A stretch of DNA of 52,804 bases, taken from assembly GCA_009692005.1 (NCBI GenBank), contig SHZZ01000024.1, positions 1 to 52,804 of the forward strand, written 5' to 3'. The stretch comes from Gemmataceae bacterium. GTDB taxonomy: Bacteria; Planctomycetota; Planctomycetia; Gemmatales; Gemmataceae. Shown here piece by piece: positions 17,257-26,524 of the stretch. The translations under genes were made by a program, and so were the position numbers. The notes under the pieces are model-generated. The model made no database searches. It saw only the letters and a program-made list of their open reading frames with translations, and was not told the origin of the DNA. Every line of letters starts with the position of its first letter. Within the stretch, counting starts at the first letter, position 1.

Positions 17257-18300
17257 TTAATACTGGGGTGGCGCCTGGCCATCCTGACGATTGGCGATCT
17301 TCCCCAAAACATCCAGATCGAGGTTGTCGGTGAGGAAGCGGACCGAGCCATCACCAAAAACCGAGTTAACCCCACTGGGATGGGCGGAGTTGAGGGGGAT
17401 GTTGGTGCCAATGTTGTCGCACACACCCACTGTGCCGCAATTTCCAGGAGTATTGGGCCAGCCGCTCTTTTGGTTGATCTTGTAGCGGACGGTGGTCATG
17501 TTGAAGGTGCGCATATCACCGCCGTTACCCACCATGGGAGGAGTAGCGGTGGAATGCCAGCCGATCAACCAGCCGTGCAGCCCGCCGACGCTCCAGTTGA
17601 CGCGGGTGTTATTGGCGGTGTAGAGGAAATCGTTCTGTTCGCTGATCATGACGGTGTTGCTGGTGCCATCTCGGATAGTGGCCATTTTGATTTTGGGAGT
17701 CCCTGGAATCATGAGACCGTTGCCCGCGCCGATCCCGCCCGTGCAACATCCGGCGCCGGCGCCGCCCGTGTTAAAATCGGGATCGACATAGCCATTAATT
17801 GCGGTAGAAACAGCGCCAGAAACGCCGACATAGCTGTTTCCCATCAAGCCGCCGGCGCCAGTGCCGGGAGGGGGGCTGGGGACCAATTCCGGGAAGGGTG
17901 ACGACGGGCAGCGAAAAATCTTGATGACCACGCCGGTGGCCTTTTGGGGATTGTTGGTGGCGCCCCAACCGGAATTCCCTGGGAAGGTGAATTGCTTGTA
18001 CATGTTTTCTTGTTCGATAAAGGGCAGAATGAAGACGGCCCAAGAACTGCCCCAGCCGCCATTATTGGCGGTGGCAAAGGGAGGGGCGTCGGTCATGCCG
18101 CCCGGGGGGAGGAAATTGTTGGTTTGGTGAAAGTTATGGGCCGCCAAACCGAACTGTTTTAAATTGTTGGAACACTGGCTGCGGGCGGCGGCCTCGCGCA
18201 CTTTTTGCACAGCCGGCAGAAGCAGGCCGATAAGGATGGCAATGATGGCAATGACCACCAATAACTCGATCAATGTGAAACCGCGTTGGAAACGAGACAT
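17257..18300 (-). CDS. DUF1559 protein with type IV pilin-like N-terminus
   Basis: The 347-residue protein starts [20 protein letters not shown] (prepilin cleavage before Phe8) and then shows the DUF1559 series: [50 protein letters not shown] and VFGDGSVRFLTDNL. Its family resemblance to the gene at 15455-16375 is clear, but the central regions differ (here Gly- and Asn-rich with a CC pair), so it is an older paralogue. GAGGTG precedes the ATG. It is the first gene of the minus-strand pair and diverges from the gene at 18521. Confidence 0.9.
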   Translation of the reverse strand: MSRFQRGFTLIELLVVIAIIAILIGLLLPAVQKVREAAARSQCSNNLKQFGLAAHNFHQTNNFLPPGGMTDAPPFATANNGGWGSSWAVFILPFIEQENMYKQFTFPGNSGWGATNNPQKATGVVIKIFRCPSSPFPELVPSPPPGTGAGGLMGNSYVGVSGAVSTAINGYVDPDFNTGGAGAGCCTGGIGAGNGLMIPGTPKIKMATIRDGTSNTVMISEQNDFLYTANNTRVNWSVGGLHGWLIGWHSTATPPMVGNGGDMRTFNMTTVRYKINQKSGWPNTPGNCGTVGVCDNIGTNIPLNSAHPSGVNSVFGDGSVRFLTDNLDLDVLGKIANRQDGQAPPQY

Positions 18301-18520
18301 GGTTCACCTCGGGTAAAAAAAAAATTAGGAAAGAAACTTACGGCTCAAGTGTAATACTTATTTCGGTTAATGACAACCAAAAAATGGTTGTGATGAACTA
18401 AATCCCTTCCGGCGCCGTAGAAACCATATTACAGCCAGAAAAGGTGAAGAGTGATTTTCTTGCCGCGAGCTTCCCATGCTAGAATACCCGAGATATTCAG
18501 GAAACCCGGGGAGTAGTAAG
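18301..18520. promoter_or_regulatory. Divergent intergenic region
   Basis: This 220-bp gap lies between the divergent DUF1559 gene and the NTF2-like gene and must hold both promoters. The DUF1559 side begins with an A-rich run (18316-18324). I see no confident -35/-10 pair or operator. A short open frame from 18476 lacks a ribosome site and is treated as leader. Confidence 0.35.
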
Positions 18521-19414
18521 ATGCAAGCAATGAGAACACAGGCCATAGGATTGACAGCTCTGGCGGGTTTTTTGGCGCTGGTTTCCGCCACCGTCGGCCA
18601 ATCTCCCCGCGCCGGGGGCGAGGAAGCCGGGATCCGGCAAGCTTTAAAGGGGCTGGCGGATGGGTTTGCCGCCGGCAATGCCAGCCAGGCCGCCGGTGCC
18701 TATAGCGAAAACGCCGAGCTTTATCTGGAAAACGGCCCGCCTGTCCGGGGCAAAGCCGCCATCCGCGCGGCCTATGCCGTTTACTTCAAAAACAACTCGG
18801 GCTGCAAGGTTGCCCTGGAGCCGCATGCCCTGCGTTTTCTCTCAAAGGATGCCGCCATGGAAGACGGCCTCATGCGCGTTTCCGCCGACGGAAAGGAAAC
18901 CGTGGTCCACAAGTATTCCATCCTGTTGTTGCGCGAAGAGGGAAAATGGCTGGTGGCCATGGTGCGAGAATCGCCGGCGCCCAGGGCCTCGTTATTGGAA
19001 TTGGAGTGGCTGGTGGGAAATTGGCAAGCCAAACAAGGAGCGAACGACATCACTAGCAAGTATGAGTGGATGGAGGGAAAAACCTTTTTGAAATGCAATT
19101 TTCAAGTGCGCGAGAAAGATAAAGTCCTCCACGGTCTGCGCCTGATCGGCCTGGATCCCGCTAGCGGAGAGTTGAAAATCTGGACCTTTGAAACCCATGG
19201 CGGCGTGGGGACGGGAACCATCCGCAAGGACGGCAATCGCTGGGTGATTGAGGCGGTTTTGAATCTCCCTGATGGCGTGGAGATTTCTTCCTCCACTATT
19301 CTTAGCCAAGTGAACGAAGAAAGTTTTTCCTGGCTGCCCACTCAGGTGAAGGTCAATGAATTGTCGCTGCCGGATTTGCCTCCCATCGTGGTGAGGCGAG
19401 TAAAAACCAAGTAA
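18521..19414 (+). CDS. Secreted NTF2/SnoaL-like domain protein with DUF1579-like C-terminal half
   Basis: The 297-residue protein has a signal peptide (about residues 1-27, ending VGQS). A SnoaL/NTF2-like domain follows: IRQALKGLADGFAAGNASQA, YSENAELYLENGPPVRGKAA and YSILLLREEGKWLVAMVRES. The second half resembles DUF1579-type lipocalin-like sequence (LEWLVGNWQAK, YEWMEGKTFLKCNF, GTIRKDGNRWVIEA). No catalytic residues are clear; a small-molecule-binding role is plausible. The ATG at 18521 follows GGGGAG by 8 nt; a second ATG lies three codons on. The next gene follows after 29 nt. Confidence 0.7.
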   Translation: MQAMRTQAIGLTALAGFLALVSATVGQSPRAGGEEAGIRQALKGLADGFAAGNASQAAGAYSENAELYLENGPPVRGKAAIRAAYAVYFKNNSGCKVALEPHALRFLSKDAAMEDGLMRVSADGKETVVHKYSILLLREEGKWLVAMVRESPAPRASLLELEWLVGNWQAKQGANDITSKYEWMEGKTFLKCNFQVREKDKVLHGLRLIGLDPASGELKIWTFETHGGVGTGTIRKDGNRWVIEAVLNLPDGVEISSSTILSQVNEESFSWLPTQVKVNELSLPDLPPIVVRRVKTK

Positions 19415-19443
19415 ATGGATTAGCAACCAGCAGTAGGTGTGGG

Positions 19444-20613
19444 ATGAAAAAGAAACTGGCGATCCTGGCGTTGGCGAGCATGATACCCTGGACCTTTACC
19501 GGCCCGGCATGGGCCCGGGGCCCTGGCGGCGGACACGCGGCCGGGTTTGCAGGCGCTGCCCACAATAGCGGCGCCCATCCCTCCGAGGGCACGCGCACCA
19601 CTGGCGGCGCCGGGCCCTACGGCGGATCGTGGAAGGCAGGAACCACCAGCGGCTCCTCCACCACCAAGGGTGGCTCGACCGTGAACTATGGTGGCGCTGC
19701 GGCGGGAGGAAAAACCGCCGCCGGTGGCGAAGGCGGCCGCTATGTCGGCGGAGTGCAAGTCACCACCCCTAGCGGGCAAACCTACACCCACGCCGGCACC
19801 GGCGGGGCGGCGCGCGGGCCGGAAGGCAACACTGTGGCCGGCCGCGAGGGGGTCACCGCCACCACCGGCCCCTATGGCTCTGGCGCCACCGCCTCCCGCA
19901 GCGCCGTGACTTCCAACGGCACTTACTACCACGGCCAGGCGGCGCTCAACAACCAGGGCCTTTATGTCCGCAACAATTTCAATAATTACAATTGCTTCCA
20001 TTCGGGCTGGTATGGCGGTTACCCAGGCGCCTGGAATGGCGCAGGTTGGGCCGCCGCCTACGCCTGGACCTACCCCACTTACGCCGCCCTGGCCGCCTTT
20101 ACCGCCGCTCCACGCGCTCCGGTCTATTACGATTACGGCAGCACTGTGGTGTACAACAATGGCGGCGTCTACACCGATGGCGAACAGACCGGAACCACCC
20201 AGGAATCGACCCAGCAGGCCTCGGACTTGGCTTCCCAGGGAAGTAAAACCGAACCAAGCAAAGAGGAAAAGTGGATGCCCTTGGGTGTCTTCGCCCTGGT
20301 TCAGGGAGAGGAAAAAACCTCCTTCAACATCTTTCAGCTTGCTGTCAACAAAGAAGGCGTGATGCGCGGGAATTACTACAACGCCGTTACCGACGCCAAT
20401 GAAACAGTGAAAGGCGCGGTGGACAAGAAGACCAATCTCGCCGCCTGGACCATTGGCGACAAGAAGTTTCCCGTCTACCAGGCTGGCATCGCCAACCTGA
20501 CCAAGCCGGAGACCACGATTATGGTTCATTTTTCCAAGGACAAGACGCAGCAGTTTTCCCTGATTCGGATTGAACAGCCGGAAAAAGAAGTCAAGGCGCC
20601 TGGCAACGATTAA
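19444..20613 (+). CDS. Secreted Gly/Ala-rich mu-protocadherin-like planctomycete protein
   Basis: The 389-residue protein has a signal peptide (cleavage near AWA-RG). A long, low-complexity region rich in Gly, Ala, Thr and Ser follows, with short repeats of the type TTTGPYGSGATAS. Then come the conserved block NNYNCFHSGWYGGYPGAWNG and the Tyr-rich VYYDYGSTVVYNNGGVYTDG. This matches a family often labelled mu-protocadherin-like cell-surface protein in planctomycetes. The C-terminal about 120 residues (WMPLGVFALVQGEEKTSFNI onward) form a separate beta-rich module. Function is unknown, probably surface or matrix. It shares a strand with the preceding gene at short distance. Confidence 0.78.
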   Translation: MKKKLAILALASMIPWTFTGPAWARGPGGGHAAGFAGAAHNSGAHPSEGTRTTGGAGPYGGSWKAGTTSGSSTTKGGSTVNYGGAAAGGKTAAGGEGGRYVGGVQVTTPSGQTYTHAGTGGAARGPEGNTVAGREGVTATTGPYGSGATASRSAVTSNGTYYHGQAALNNQGLYVRNNFNNYNCFHSGWYGGYPGAWNGAGWAAAYAWTYPTYAALAAFTAAPRAPVYYDYGSTVVYNNGGVYTDGEQTGTTQESTQQASDLASQGSKTEPSKEEKWMPLGVFALVQGEEKTSFNIFQLAVNKEGVMRGNYYNAVTDANETVKGAVDKKTNLAAWTIGDKKFPVYQAGIANLTKPETTIMVHFSKDKTQQFSLIRIEQPEKEVKAPGND

Positions 20614-20634
20614 CCCCGCGCCTGGGAAATGGTT

Positions 20635-21546
20635 TCAGCGGCGTTGTTCCACCTCGGCCAGGAACGCTTCCACTGTGCCGAGGTATTGCTCGCGATGCCT
20701 CAGCAAATAGGGTTCATGGCCGGCGCCTTTGAAAACAGATAGGGTGCCATGCTCCGCCACTTTTTCCAGCAGGCGGGCGATCTCCCCCGGTCGGGCCCGG
20801 CGGTCCTTTTCCCCGGCTAAAAACAGCACCGGCGCCGAAACAGGGATTCCCCCGAGCTGTTCCAAAGGCGACATGGCGCTGATCTCTGGCAGAAACCACG
20901 GGCCAAACAGGCGGAATCCCTGAAACGCCAGGCAAGCGAACGGCTGCGGTATCCACACTTGGGTAAAGTTATCCACCGCCGTCCAGGCATCCAAATATGG
21001 CGCTTCCAAAACATAGCCGCTGACCCGGCTGCCCAACTCTTGCGATCCATAGATGGCGGTCGCCGCGCCCATCGACACCCCATGCACTACCAGCGGTCGG
21101 CCGGGCCTTTTTTCCTCAAGGAAATTGACCGCGGCAAAGAGATCATGGCGGGCGCTATAACCGATATCGTTGTGAAACCCGCTGGAATCGCCATGCGCCC
21201 GGGCGCTCAGGGCCAAGACGGCGCAGCCCCGCTCGGCGTACATGCGGATCATGGGTAGCATGGAAGTGCGCCTTTGCGCGTAGCCATGCAAAATAATGAT
21301 TGAAGGCCGGTCTTGCTGTGAAGGGAGAAACCATCCACCCAGTTCCAACCCGTCGCGAGTTTTCAAGCGCACCGGTTCAAATGCGCCCCACTCGACCTTG
21401 GGTGCGGTCTCCGGCCAGGGGGGAAGGAAGCGGTGGGTGGCGATAAAGACAGCCGCCAGGGAGATGGCTAGCCAGCCAGCAATAAGCCAGGCAACGGCTC
21501 GAAATGGCGCCGGAGTTTTTCTCCAGATCCCTTGCCACTGCCCCAT
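20635..21546 (-). CDS. Membrane-anchored alpha/beta hydrolase
   Basis: The 303-residue protein has an N-terminal hydrophobic helix (residues 16-36) and an alpha/beta-hydrolase fold: IIILHGYAQRR (oxyanion region), nucleophile Ser158 in HGVSMGAA, the acid in LAGEKDRRA, and His in GAGHEPYL. Substrate is unknown; membrane-anchored relatives include esterases and peptidase-like enzymes. The ATG at 21546 has AAGGTGA 6-7 nt upstream; an upstream in-frame start at 21630 overlaps the next gene and is rejected. It is convergent with the mu-protocadherin-like gene and follows the small lipoprotein gene by 16 nt, suggesting a shared transcript. Confidence 0.85.
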   Translation of the reverse strand: MGQWQGIWRKTPAPFRAVAWLIAGWLAISLAAVFIATHRFLPPWPETAPKVEWGAFEPVRLKTRDGLELGGWFLPSQQDRPSIIILHGYAQRRTSMLPMIRMYAERGCAVLALSARAHGDSSGFHNDIGYSARHDLFAAVNFLEEKRPGRPLVVHGVSMGAATAIYGSQELGSRVSGYVLEAPYLDAWTAVDNFTQVWIPQPFACLAFQGFRLFGPWFLPEISAMSPLEQLGGIPVSAPVLFLAGEKDRRARPGEIARLLEKVAEHGTLSVFKGAGHEPYLLRHREQYLGTVEAFLAEVEQRR

Positions 21547-21562
21547 GCTTTCACCTTGGGAA

Positions 21563-21949
21563 TTAGGGGACCGAATTACCAAAGGACACCCGGCCACTGC
21601 CCCCGCCGTTATTGGTGAAGTCGCAGGCAATGCCGCCCGGGACTTGCTTCACCTGGAGGTTGAAGATCCGTCCCTGGGCATCTTTGCCCGTGCCGCTGTA
21701 ATTGTTCTTGGTGGTTTCCTTCAGCGTCACTTCCACCAGTTTGATATCTTCCTTGACGAAAGTCTCAACCTCGAGCTTGTCCCAGACCTTGGTGGCAAGA
21801 TTGGCATCGATGGTGACTGCCATTTTCTCGGTCTTTTTCTCGGCTTTCTTTTCCGGTTCGGTATTCTTCTTTGCAGGAGATGGCGTGTTCCCGCCACAAC
21901 CGCAGAAAGTCGCCAGGGCCAGAGTCAAAACCACTAAATTGTTTCGCAT
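21563..21949 (-). CDS. Small lipoprotein of unknown function
   Basis: The 128-residue protein has a lipoprotein-like signal (MRNNLVVLTLALATFCGCGG; the acylated Cys is probably the second of the two). A charged linker follows (KKNTEPEKKAEKKTEK), then a beta-rich domain with VWDKLEVETFVKEDIKLVEV and GGIACDFTNNGGG. I do not recognise the family. It precedes the alpha/beta-hydrolase gene by 16 nt on the same strand. The AC-type spacing upstream of the start gives no strong ribosome site. Confidence 0.7.
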   Translation of the reverse strand: MRNNLVVLTLALATFCGCGGNTPSPAKKNTEPEKKAEKKTEKMAVTIDANLATKVWDKLEVETFVKEDIKLVEVTLKETTKNNYSGTGKDAQGRIFNLQVKQVPGGIACDFTNNGGGSGRVSFGNSVP

Positions 21950-22082
21950 GCCAGTTCATCCATAACGGGGGTGTTGATTCCCATGGAAAAGCATGGCTAT
22001 TGTAGTTGGCGGAAGAAGGGAAAAAAGGAGGAAAGGCCGAGGTTTCCCGGGAAGAACATTCTCGACCTTGTAAATCGTCCCC

Positions 22083-24416
22083 TTACTTTTTTCCAATCAC
22101 CTCTTCCAGTTGGAATTGGTGAGGCGTTTTTTCCACATTCCCGGCCTGGTCGGTGGCCCCGGCCGAGATCTGCCCGTCCCCCGACAGGGGAATTTCCGCT
22201 TCCCACTCGGCCAAACCGGACAGCACTTTCGTTAACTTAGCCTTCTCCCCGTTGACCAGGACCGCGGTAATTTCCCCGTTGTCATGGGCCACCCCGCCGA
22301 CGATCAGCTTGCCATTCACCTTCCTCACGGAGGTGATTATTGTCACTGGGGGAAAGTCATCGACCGGGTTGAGGGCCTTGGGAAATTCGACCCCGGTCAC
22401 TTCCTTGACGCGGGATTCATCCCCGGTGAGGAGCGCCTCCTTGCGGAAATCTCTGGGGTCGGCTTTTTTGTAATCAGGGGAAGCGGTGCTTACCACCAGG
22501 GCATGGCGGCCCGGGCCAAACCAGTCGTGCAAGTAGACCGGCACGCCGGTGGCATGCTTGGGTTCTGGCCGCGGTCCGTCGCCGCCTCGGTTCACCATCG
22601 CCCGCTCCTTGTGCCCCTTCCACCCTGGCGCCTGAACATTGCGGAAATGCGACTCCGCTTTCCCCGCTGGGTTCTGGTCGCTGATCTGGATCAAGGGCAT
22701 GCGCACCCCAGAGTTTTGCTTTTCAAAAGTCAATCCCTCGACGGTGAGCATCCCGTGCTGCACGCTGTCGTCATCGTGGCCGCGGTTAAATGGCTCGGAA
22801 CCCACCTGGGCAATCGAGACATTTCGGTAAACATGGTTGTCATAGTTGGGATGGTAGATGCCATAAGCGGTGTCGTGAATCTGCAGGTTCTCCACCAGCA
22901 GAGAGGGAACCTGCGGGCGGAAGCCGTAATGAACATCCCAGATTTTCAAATTGCGGATGATGAACGGGTGGCGGGTGTCGGGCCCGGCGCGGTTGACCCC
23001 CTCCCCCAGGTTGACCCCATAAAGCCCGATGGAACTGTGGGCTTCGTTGTTGTCAAAGCGGATGAAAGGAAGGGTGCGGATGTCGGTCGGGGCGCGTTGT
23101 CCGTCCGGCTGGCGGATCTGCAAGGTGAGTGATTTGGCCGAGGTCTGCGTGGCTTCAAAGCGGAAGCCATAGGCGTCGTTGGCGGCGGCGGTATTGCGGG
23201 TGAAACTGTTCAAACTATTGGCCCACCAAAAGCCGGCGCCTTCGTTGCCATCGAAGGGCAAGGGCTGCTTGGGCATCCGCTTGCCGCGAACAGCCCCGAC
23301 GGCCAGGTTGCGGTCGAGGAGGTTGTACACTTCGGTGCCGTCCTCAAGAAAGTAACCGTGGCCAAGGCTGGAATAGCCGACATTGTCGCGCACCACCAGG
23401 TAGTTGGTGCCATGGATGGTCAGCCAGCGGTTGTGGCTGGAGTGAATGGAATTGCCGCTGACTTCGCTGCCGCGCATGGTGTCGCCGACCAGGTGAAAGT
23501 GCAGGCTGTAGCGGCCGAGGATGCCTTTTTTCCCCAGGTGGCGAAACTCGGCAAAGCGGATCGATCCGGTCGAGCCGCGGTGGTACATGGTGTGGCCGCG
23601 GATTCCCTCCGGATTTGCCGACTCCACGATGACATTGCGGCTGAGGTTGGCCACTTCGCCCCGGTATTCCCCGCTGCCCAGGTGGTCATGCGACAGTGGC
23701 TTATCCAGAATAATTGTCGCCCCCTTGATGCTCTGGATTTTTCTTTCCTCGGTGAAGGGCCCTTTGTTCCTTGCTCCATAACTGCGGCGGGTGGCGGTAA
23801 TGACCAGGAGGTCGCCGGCTTTCCAGCCGATCCCCGGCTCGGCCAGGGTAAGAGAAGTGTCCTCTGCTTTGGCGGTTTCTCCCAGTTTGACCCAAGTGCG
23901 TGCCATGGCCGCGCCGTGGAATTCCATCTTCCCGCCGCAGCAGACAATGGCCGGGCAGGAGTCAGGATTCATGCCCTCTTGCGCGTGCAGGCGGATGAGA
24001 GCGGTGAATTGGGCCGCGATGGGGTTTTCCGCCGTACCCACTTCCAACGCCGGCCGCGTCTGTCCCGGCTTGGTGGTCTCCAGGTGCGCGTCGCAGTCGA
24101 AACCCTCTTCGCTGTATTCATTCCCCGCTTGAATCTTGATCAGCCCGACATTCAAACGGGTGTTCTTGTCCGGGGCAAAGGTTAAAGCGCCGGCAATGTT
24201 GATGGCGCGAATGACTTGCTCCGATTGCACATCGTAAACGACACGGTGGCCTTGCTGGATCAGCACCTTGGCCCCGTTGGTGGGAACTTTTCCCCCTTCC
24301 CAGGTGGCGGTCGCGGACCACGGCCCGCTTTTCGCCGTGCGGGTGACAACACTTTCAGGGCCTTGGGCCGCCAGTGCCAGGAGACAAAGTATCGCAGTCG
24401 AAACTGGGGAAAGCAT
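22083..24416 (-). CDS. Secreted G8-domain, right-handed beta-helix protein
   Basis: The 777-residue protein has a signal peptide (residues 1-18) and a G8 domain: SATATWEGGKVPTNGAKVLI and GHRVVYDV, with conserved Gly and Trp residues. Long beta-helix coils follow, with motifs such as GSIRFAEFRHLGKKG, SLHFHLVGD and NSIHSSHNRWLTIHGT, as in CEMIP/TMEM2-type proteins that act on hyaluronan. A C-terminal Ig-like module (from about residue 690) has VGGVAHDNGEI and GATDQAGNVEKTP. By family it probably binds or degrades a polysaccharide; no catalytic set can be fixed by eye. A GGAGA ribosome site precedes the ATG. Confidence 0.82.
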   Translation of the reverse strand: MLSPVSTAILCLLALAAQGPESVVTRTAKSGPWSATATWEGGKVPTNGAKVLIQQGHRVVYDVQSEQVIRAINIAGALTFAPDKNTRLNVGLIKIQAGNEYSEEGFDCDAHLETTKPGQTRPALEVGTAENPIAAQFTALIRLHAQEGMNPDSCPAIVCCGGKMEFHGAAMARTWVKLGETAKAEDTSLTLAEPGIGWKAGDLLVITATRRSYGARNKGPFTEERKIQSIKGATIILDKPLSHDHLGSGEYRGEVANLSRNVIVESANPEGIRGHTMYHRGSTGSIRFAEFRHLGKKGILGRYSLHFHLVGDTMRGSEVSGNSIHSSHNRWLTIHGTNYLVVRDNVGYSSLGHGYFLEDGTEVYNLLDRNLAVGAVRGKRMPKQPLPFDGNEGAGFWWANSLNSFTRNTAAANDAYGFRFEATQTSAKSLTLQIRQPDGQRAPTDIRTLPFIRFDNNEAHSSIGLYGVNLGEGVNRAGPDTRHPFIIRNLKIWDVHYGFRPQVPSLLVENLQIHDTAYGIYHPNYDNHVYRNVSIAQVGSEPFNRGHDDDSVQHGMLTVEGLTFEKQNSGVRMPLIQISDQNPAGKAESHFRNVQAPGWKGHKERAMVNRGGDGPRPEPKHATGVPVYLHDWFGPGRHALVVSTASPDYKKADPRDFRKEALLTGDESRVKEVTGVEFPKALNPVDDFPPVTIITSVRKVNGKLIVGGVAHDNGEITAVLVNGEKAKLTKVLSGLAEWEAEIPLSGDGQISAGATDQAGNVEKTPHQFQLEEVIGKK

Positions 24417-24612
24417 GGCGGGTCTCCGGGATTTTCAAAAAGGCAGGTTCAGGCAGGCAGGTTCAGCACGAAGTATAGATTGTTCCCTGGGGAACGAGAG
24501 TAAGTCAAGGGAAAAGCCACCCACCCCTCCCGGGAACGCCGGGCTCCTGCCATAAAGAGAAAGGCCGCGCAATGAGCGCGGCCTTTCAGAGTGTCTTCAT
24601 TTACTTTTCGTC
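24417..24612. repeat. Dispersed palindromic repeat, family A, copy 4
   Basis: This gap contains the palindrome GTTCCCTGGGGAAC (24482-24495) and then GGGAACGCCGGGCTCCTGCC (from about 24532), modules shared with the copy at 11177-11245. It runs directly into the hairpin at 24560-24586, which is the putative terminator of the downstream minus-strand gene. No gene is present. Confidence 0.65.
24551..24586 (-). terminator. Rho-independent terminator of the tartrate/D-malate dehydrogenase-like gene
   Basis: AAAGGCCGCGC (24560-24570) and GCGCGGCCTTT (24576-24586) form an 11-bp perfect stem around AATGA. On the minus strand it is followed by TCTCTTTAT. It lies 27 bp past the stop of the dehydrogenase gene. 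It also belongs to the family A repeat, so a repeat copy may have been recruited as terminator. Confidence 0.7.
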
Positions 24613-25671
24613 TTACAACCCGGCCAGGATGGCGTTGGTGATTTCGCTGGTGGAGTTGGTTCCTCCCAGGTCTGGGGTGCGGGAATTGCCCGCCTTGAGA
24701 ACCCGGGCCACCGCATCGCGCACCGCCAGCGAGGCGCTGGCCAGCCCCAAATGATCCAACATCATGGCGCCCGACAGGATTGCCGCCATCGGGTTGGCGA
24801 TCCCCTTGCCGGCGATGTCCGGGGCAGAGCCGTGCACTGGCTCGAACATGCTGGGAAAGGTCCGCTCGGGATTGATGTTAGCGCTCGCTGCCAGGCCGAT
24901 GGTTCCCGTCACCATGGCAGCCAGGTCGGTCAGAATGTCGCCAAATAAATTGCTGGCAACCATGACATCGAAATGCTCCGGCTTGCGCACCAGGTCCATG
25001 GCGGCGGCGTCCACCAGCAACGAGCTTGATTGCACCTCGGGGAACTCCCCCGACACTTTCTTGAAGCACTCATCCCAGAGGACCATGCCAAAAGTCTGCG
25101 CATTGGACTTGGTGATGGAGGTGACTTTTTTGCGCGGGCGTTTGCCCGCCCCTTCAAAAGCCGCCCGCATGATCCGCTCGCAGCCCCGGCGGGTGAAGGT
25201 ATTGGTTTGAATCGCCACTTCGAACGGCGTGCCGGTGTACAACCGGCCCCCCACGGGGGCGTATTCCCCTTCCGTGTTTTCCCGATAGAACAGGATGTCG
25301 ATGGAACCGGGCTTCTTGTCGCGCAAAGGCGACTCCACCCCTTCGAAGAGGAAACTCGGGCGCAGATTCACATACTGATCAAACTGCCTGCGCATCGGCA
25401 GCAGCAGGCCGTGGACCGGGATATGATCCGGCACCGAGGGGTGGCCAATGGCGCCCAGGAAGATGGCATCGTGCTGTTTCAATAGATCCCAGCCTTCCTC
25501 CGGCACCATGACACCTGTTTTGTGATAGTGCAGGGCAGACCAGGGAAGCTTGGTCCAGGAAAGTTTGCTACTGGTCTTGGCGACGGCGGCCTCGAGCACG
25601 CGAACGGCCTGGTCGATCACTTCCACGCCGATCCCATCACCGCCGATTACTGCTATTTTGAAAGCTGGCAT
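24613..25671 (-). CDS. Tartrate/D-malate dehydrogenase-like (isocitrate/isopropylmalate dehydrogenase family)
   Basis: The 352-residue protein has GGDGIGVEV for NAD binding, then LLPMRRQFDQYVNLRPS, RENTEGEYAPVGGR (Tyr of the active site), ITKSNAQTFG (Lys), and the metal-binding ASNLFGDILTDLAA and MFEPVHGSAPDIAG. The NLRPS and FTRRGCERIM regions fit the tartrate dehydrogenase/D-malate dehydrogenase subgroup rather than LeuB or Icd. It would oxidatively decarboxylate a 2-hydroxyacid with NAD+; the substrate is an inference. It has its own promoter region and a strong 3' hairpin. It is monocistronic by spacing. Confidence 0.85.
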   Translation of the reverse strand: MPAFKIAVIGGDGIGVEVIDQAVRVLEAAVAKTSSKLSWTKLPWSALHYHKTGVMVPEEGWDLLKQHDAIFLGAIGHPSVPDHIPVHGLLLPMRRQFDQYVNLRPSFLFEGVESPLRDKKPGSIDILFYRENTEGEYAPVGGRLYTGTPFEVAIQTNTFTRRGCERIMRAAFEGAGKRPRKKVTSITKSNAQTFGMVLWDECFKKVSGEFPEVQSSSLLVDAAAMDLVRKPEHFDVMVASNLFGDILTDLAAMVTGTIGLAASANINPERTFPSMFEPVHGSAPDIAGKGIANPMAAILSGAMMLDHLGLASASLAVRDAVARVLKAGNSRTPDLGGTNSTSEITNAILAGL

Positions 25672-25784
25672 TGTATGGAGCCTTGGGGTGTGTTATTGCC
25701 ACCGGGCATTACCCGTAGCGGGTTGATTGTCCCTATAAATGGGACACGATAGGCAGGATAGGCGCAGTCGCCAGGGAGTCAAGC

Positions 25785-26501
25785 ATGGTCGCAAAGGCAT
25801 TTTTCCGGTTCAAAGGTCGCGTCCAGGCCGCCTGGATAGCCACTTGTTATGTTGCTTTTGCCTGGGGTCTGGCAGGGTGTCAAAATTCTGGCGGGAACTC
25901 CTCCGCCCTGGATAAATATTTTGGGCCGCTCCCATCGGCCAATGGAGCCAACAACGGAGCCTCGGTTAACAATGGCGCCGGGGGTTTTTCCCCGGTTTCT
26001 CCAACCCCCATTGCCTTTGGAAACCCTGCCGTTTCCGATAAGGATCCCTTGTTCGGTGGAGTGCCCGTCTCCCGCATTCCTTCCCCCACGGCCAACGCCG
26101 CCATACCGGGAACCTTTAATAGTGGTCAAGGGGGGTTGCCCAATCTGCCCTCTCCCAGTTCCGCCACTAGCCCAGCCGCCTTGGCCACCGGCAGCTTCTC
26201 CACTCTAGACCCCAGCCGCAACAATGTCATGCCTGTTGGCGTCAATCCTGCTCCAGCGGTTTCTCCCTTTGGCACGCCCGAGGAGTTCCGCTCTTTAATG
26301 CAGCAAATCACCACGCGCGGCCTGGCCTGGCAACGACTCGATTACAACCCGCAAGCCGGCGAGTGGAAGTTCTACTGCGCCATTAAAGACCCCAGTCAGC
26401 CCGGCGTGACGAGGAATTTCGAGACCACCGCCAGGACCGATGTCTCCGCGCTTCGCGCGGTTCTCAACGAGATCGACCGCACCTTCCCCCCCAAAAAGTA
26501 A
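25785..26501 (+). CDS. Lipoprotein with Pro/Ser/Ala-rich linker
   Basis: The 238-residue protein has a long N-terminal region and lipobox WGLAGC. A low-complexity linker rich in Asn, Gly, Pro and Ser follows (residues 37-150). A small C-terminal domain has FRSLMQQITTRGLAWQRLDY and FETTARTDVSALRAVLNEID. The last part looks like a short alpha/beta domain, unrecognised. GGGAG precedes the ATG. A hairpin CAGGGGA/TCCCCTG at 26525-26544 follows the stop. Confidence 0.72.
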   Translation: MVAKAFFRFKGRVQAAWIATCYVAFAWGLAGCQNSGGNSSALDKYFGPLPSANGANNGASVNNGAGGFSPVSPTPIAFGNPAVSDKDPLFGGVPVSRIPSPTANAAIPGTFNSGQGGLPNLPSPSSATSPAALATGSFSTLDPSRNNVMPVGVNPAPAVSPFGTPEEFRSLMQQITTRGLAWQRLDYNPQAGEWKFYCAIKDPSQPGVTRNFETTARTDVSALRAVLNEIDRTFPPKK

Positions 26502-26524
26502 ATTGCAAAATCTGAAAAGCAGCT

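Noticed and set aside
19420-20529. Minus-strand frame of about 369 codons opposite the Gly-rich surface protein
   Set aside because: It is a mirror of the repetitive GC-rich gene on the plus strand (Gly/Ala codons give Gly/Ala-rich antisense), without family similarity.
22284-24185. Plus-strand frames opposite the G8-domain gene
   Set aside because: They are antisense shadows of a well-supported beta-helix gene and have no independent support.
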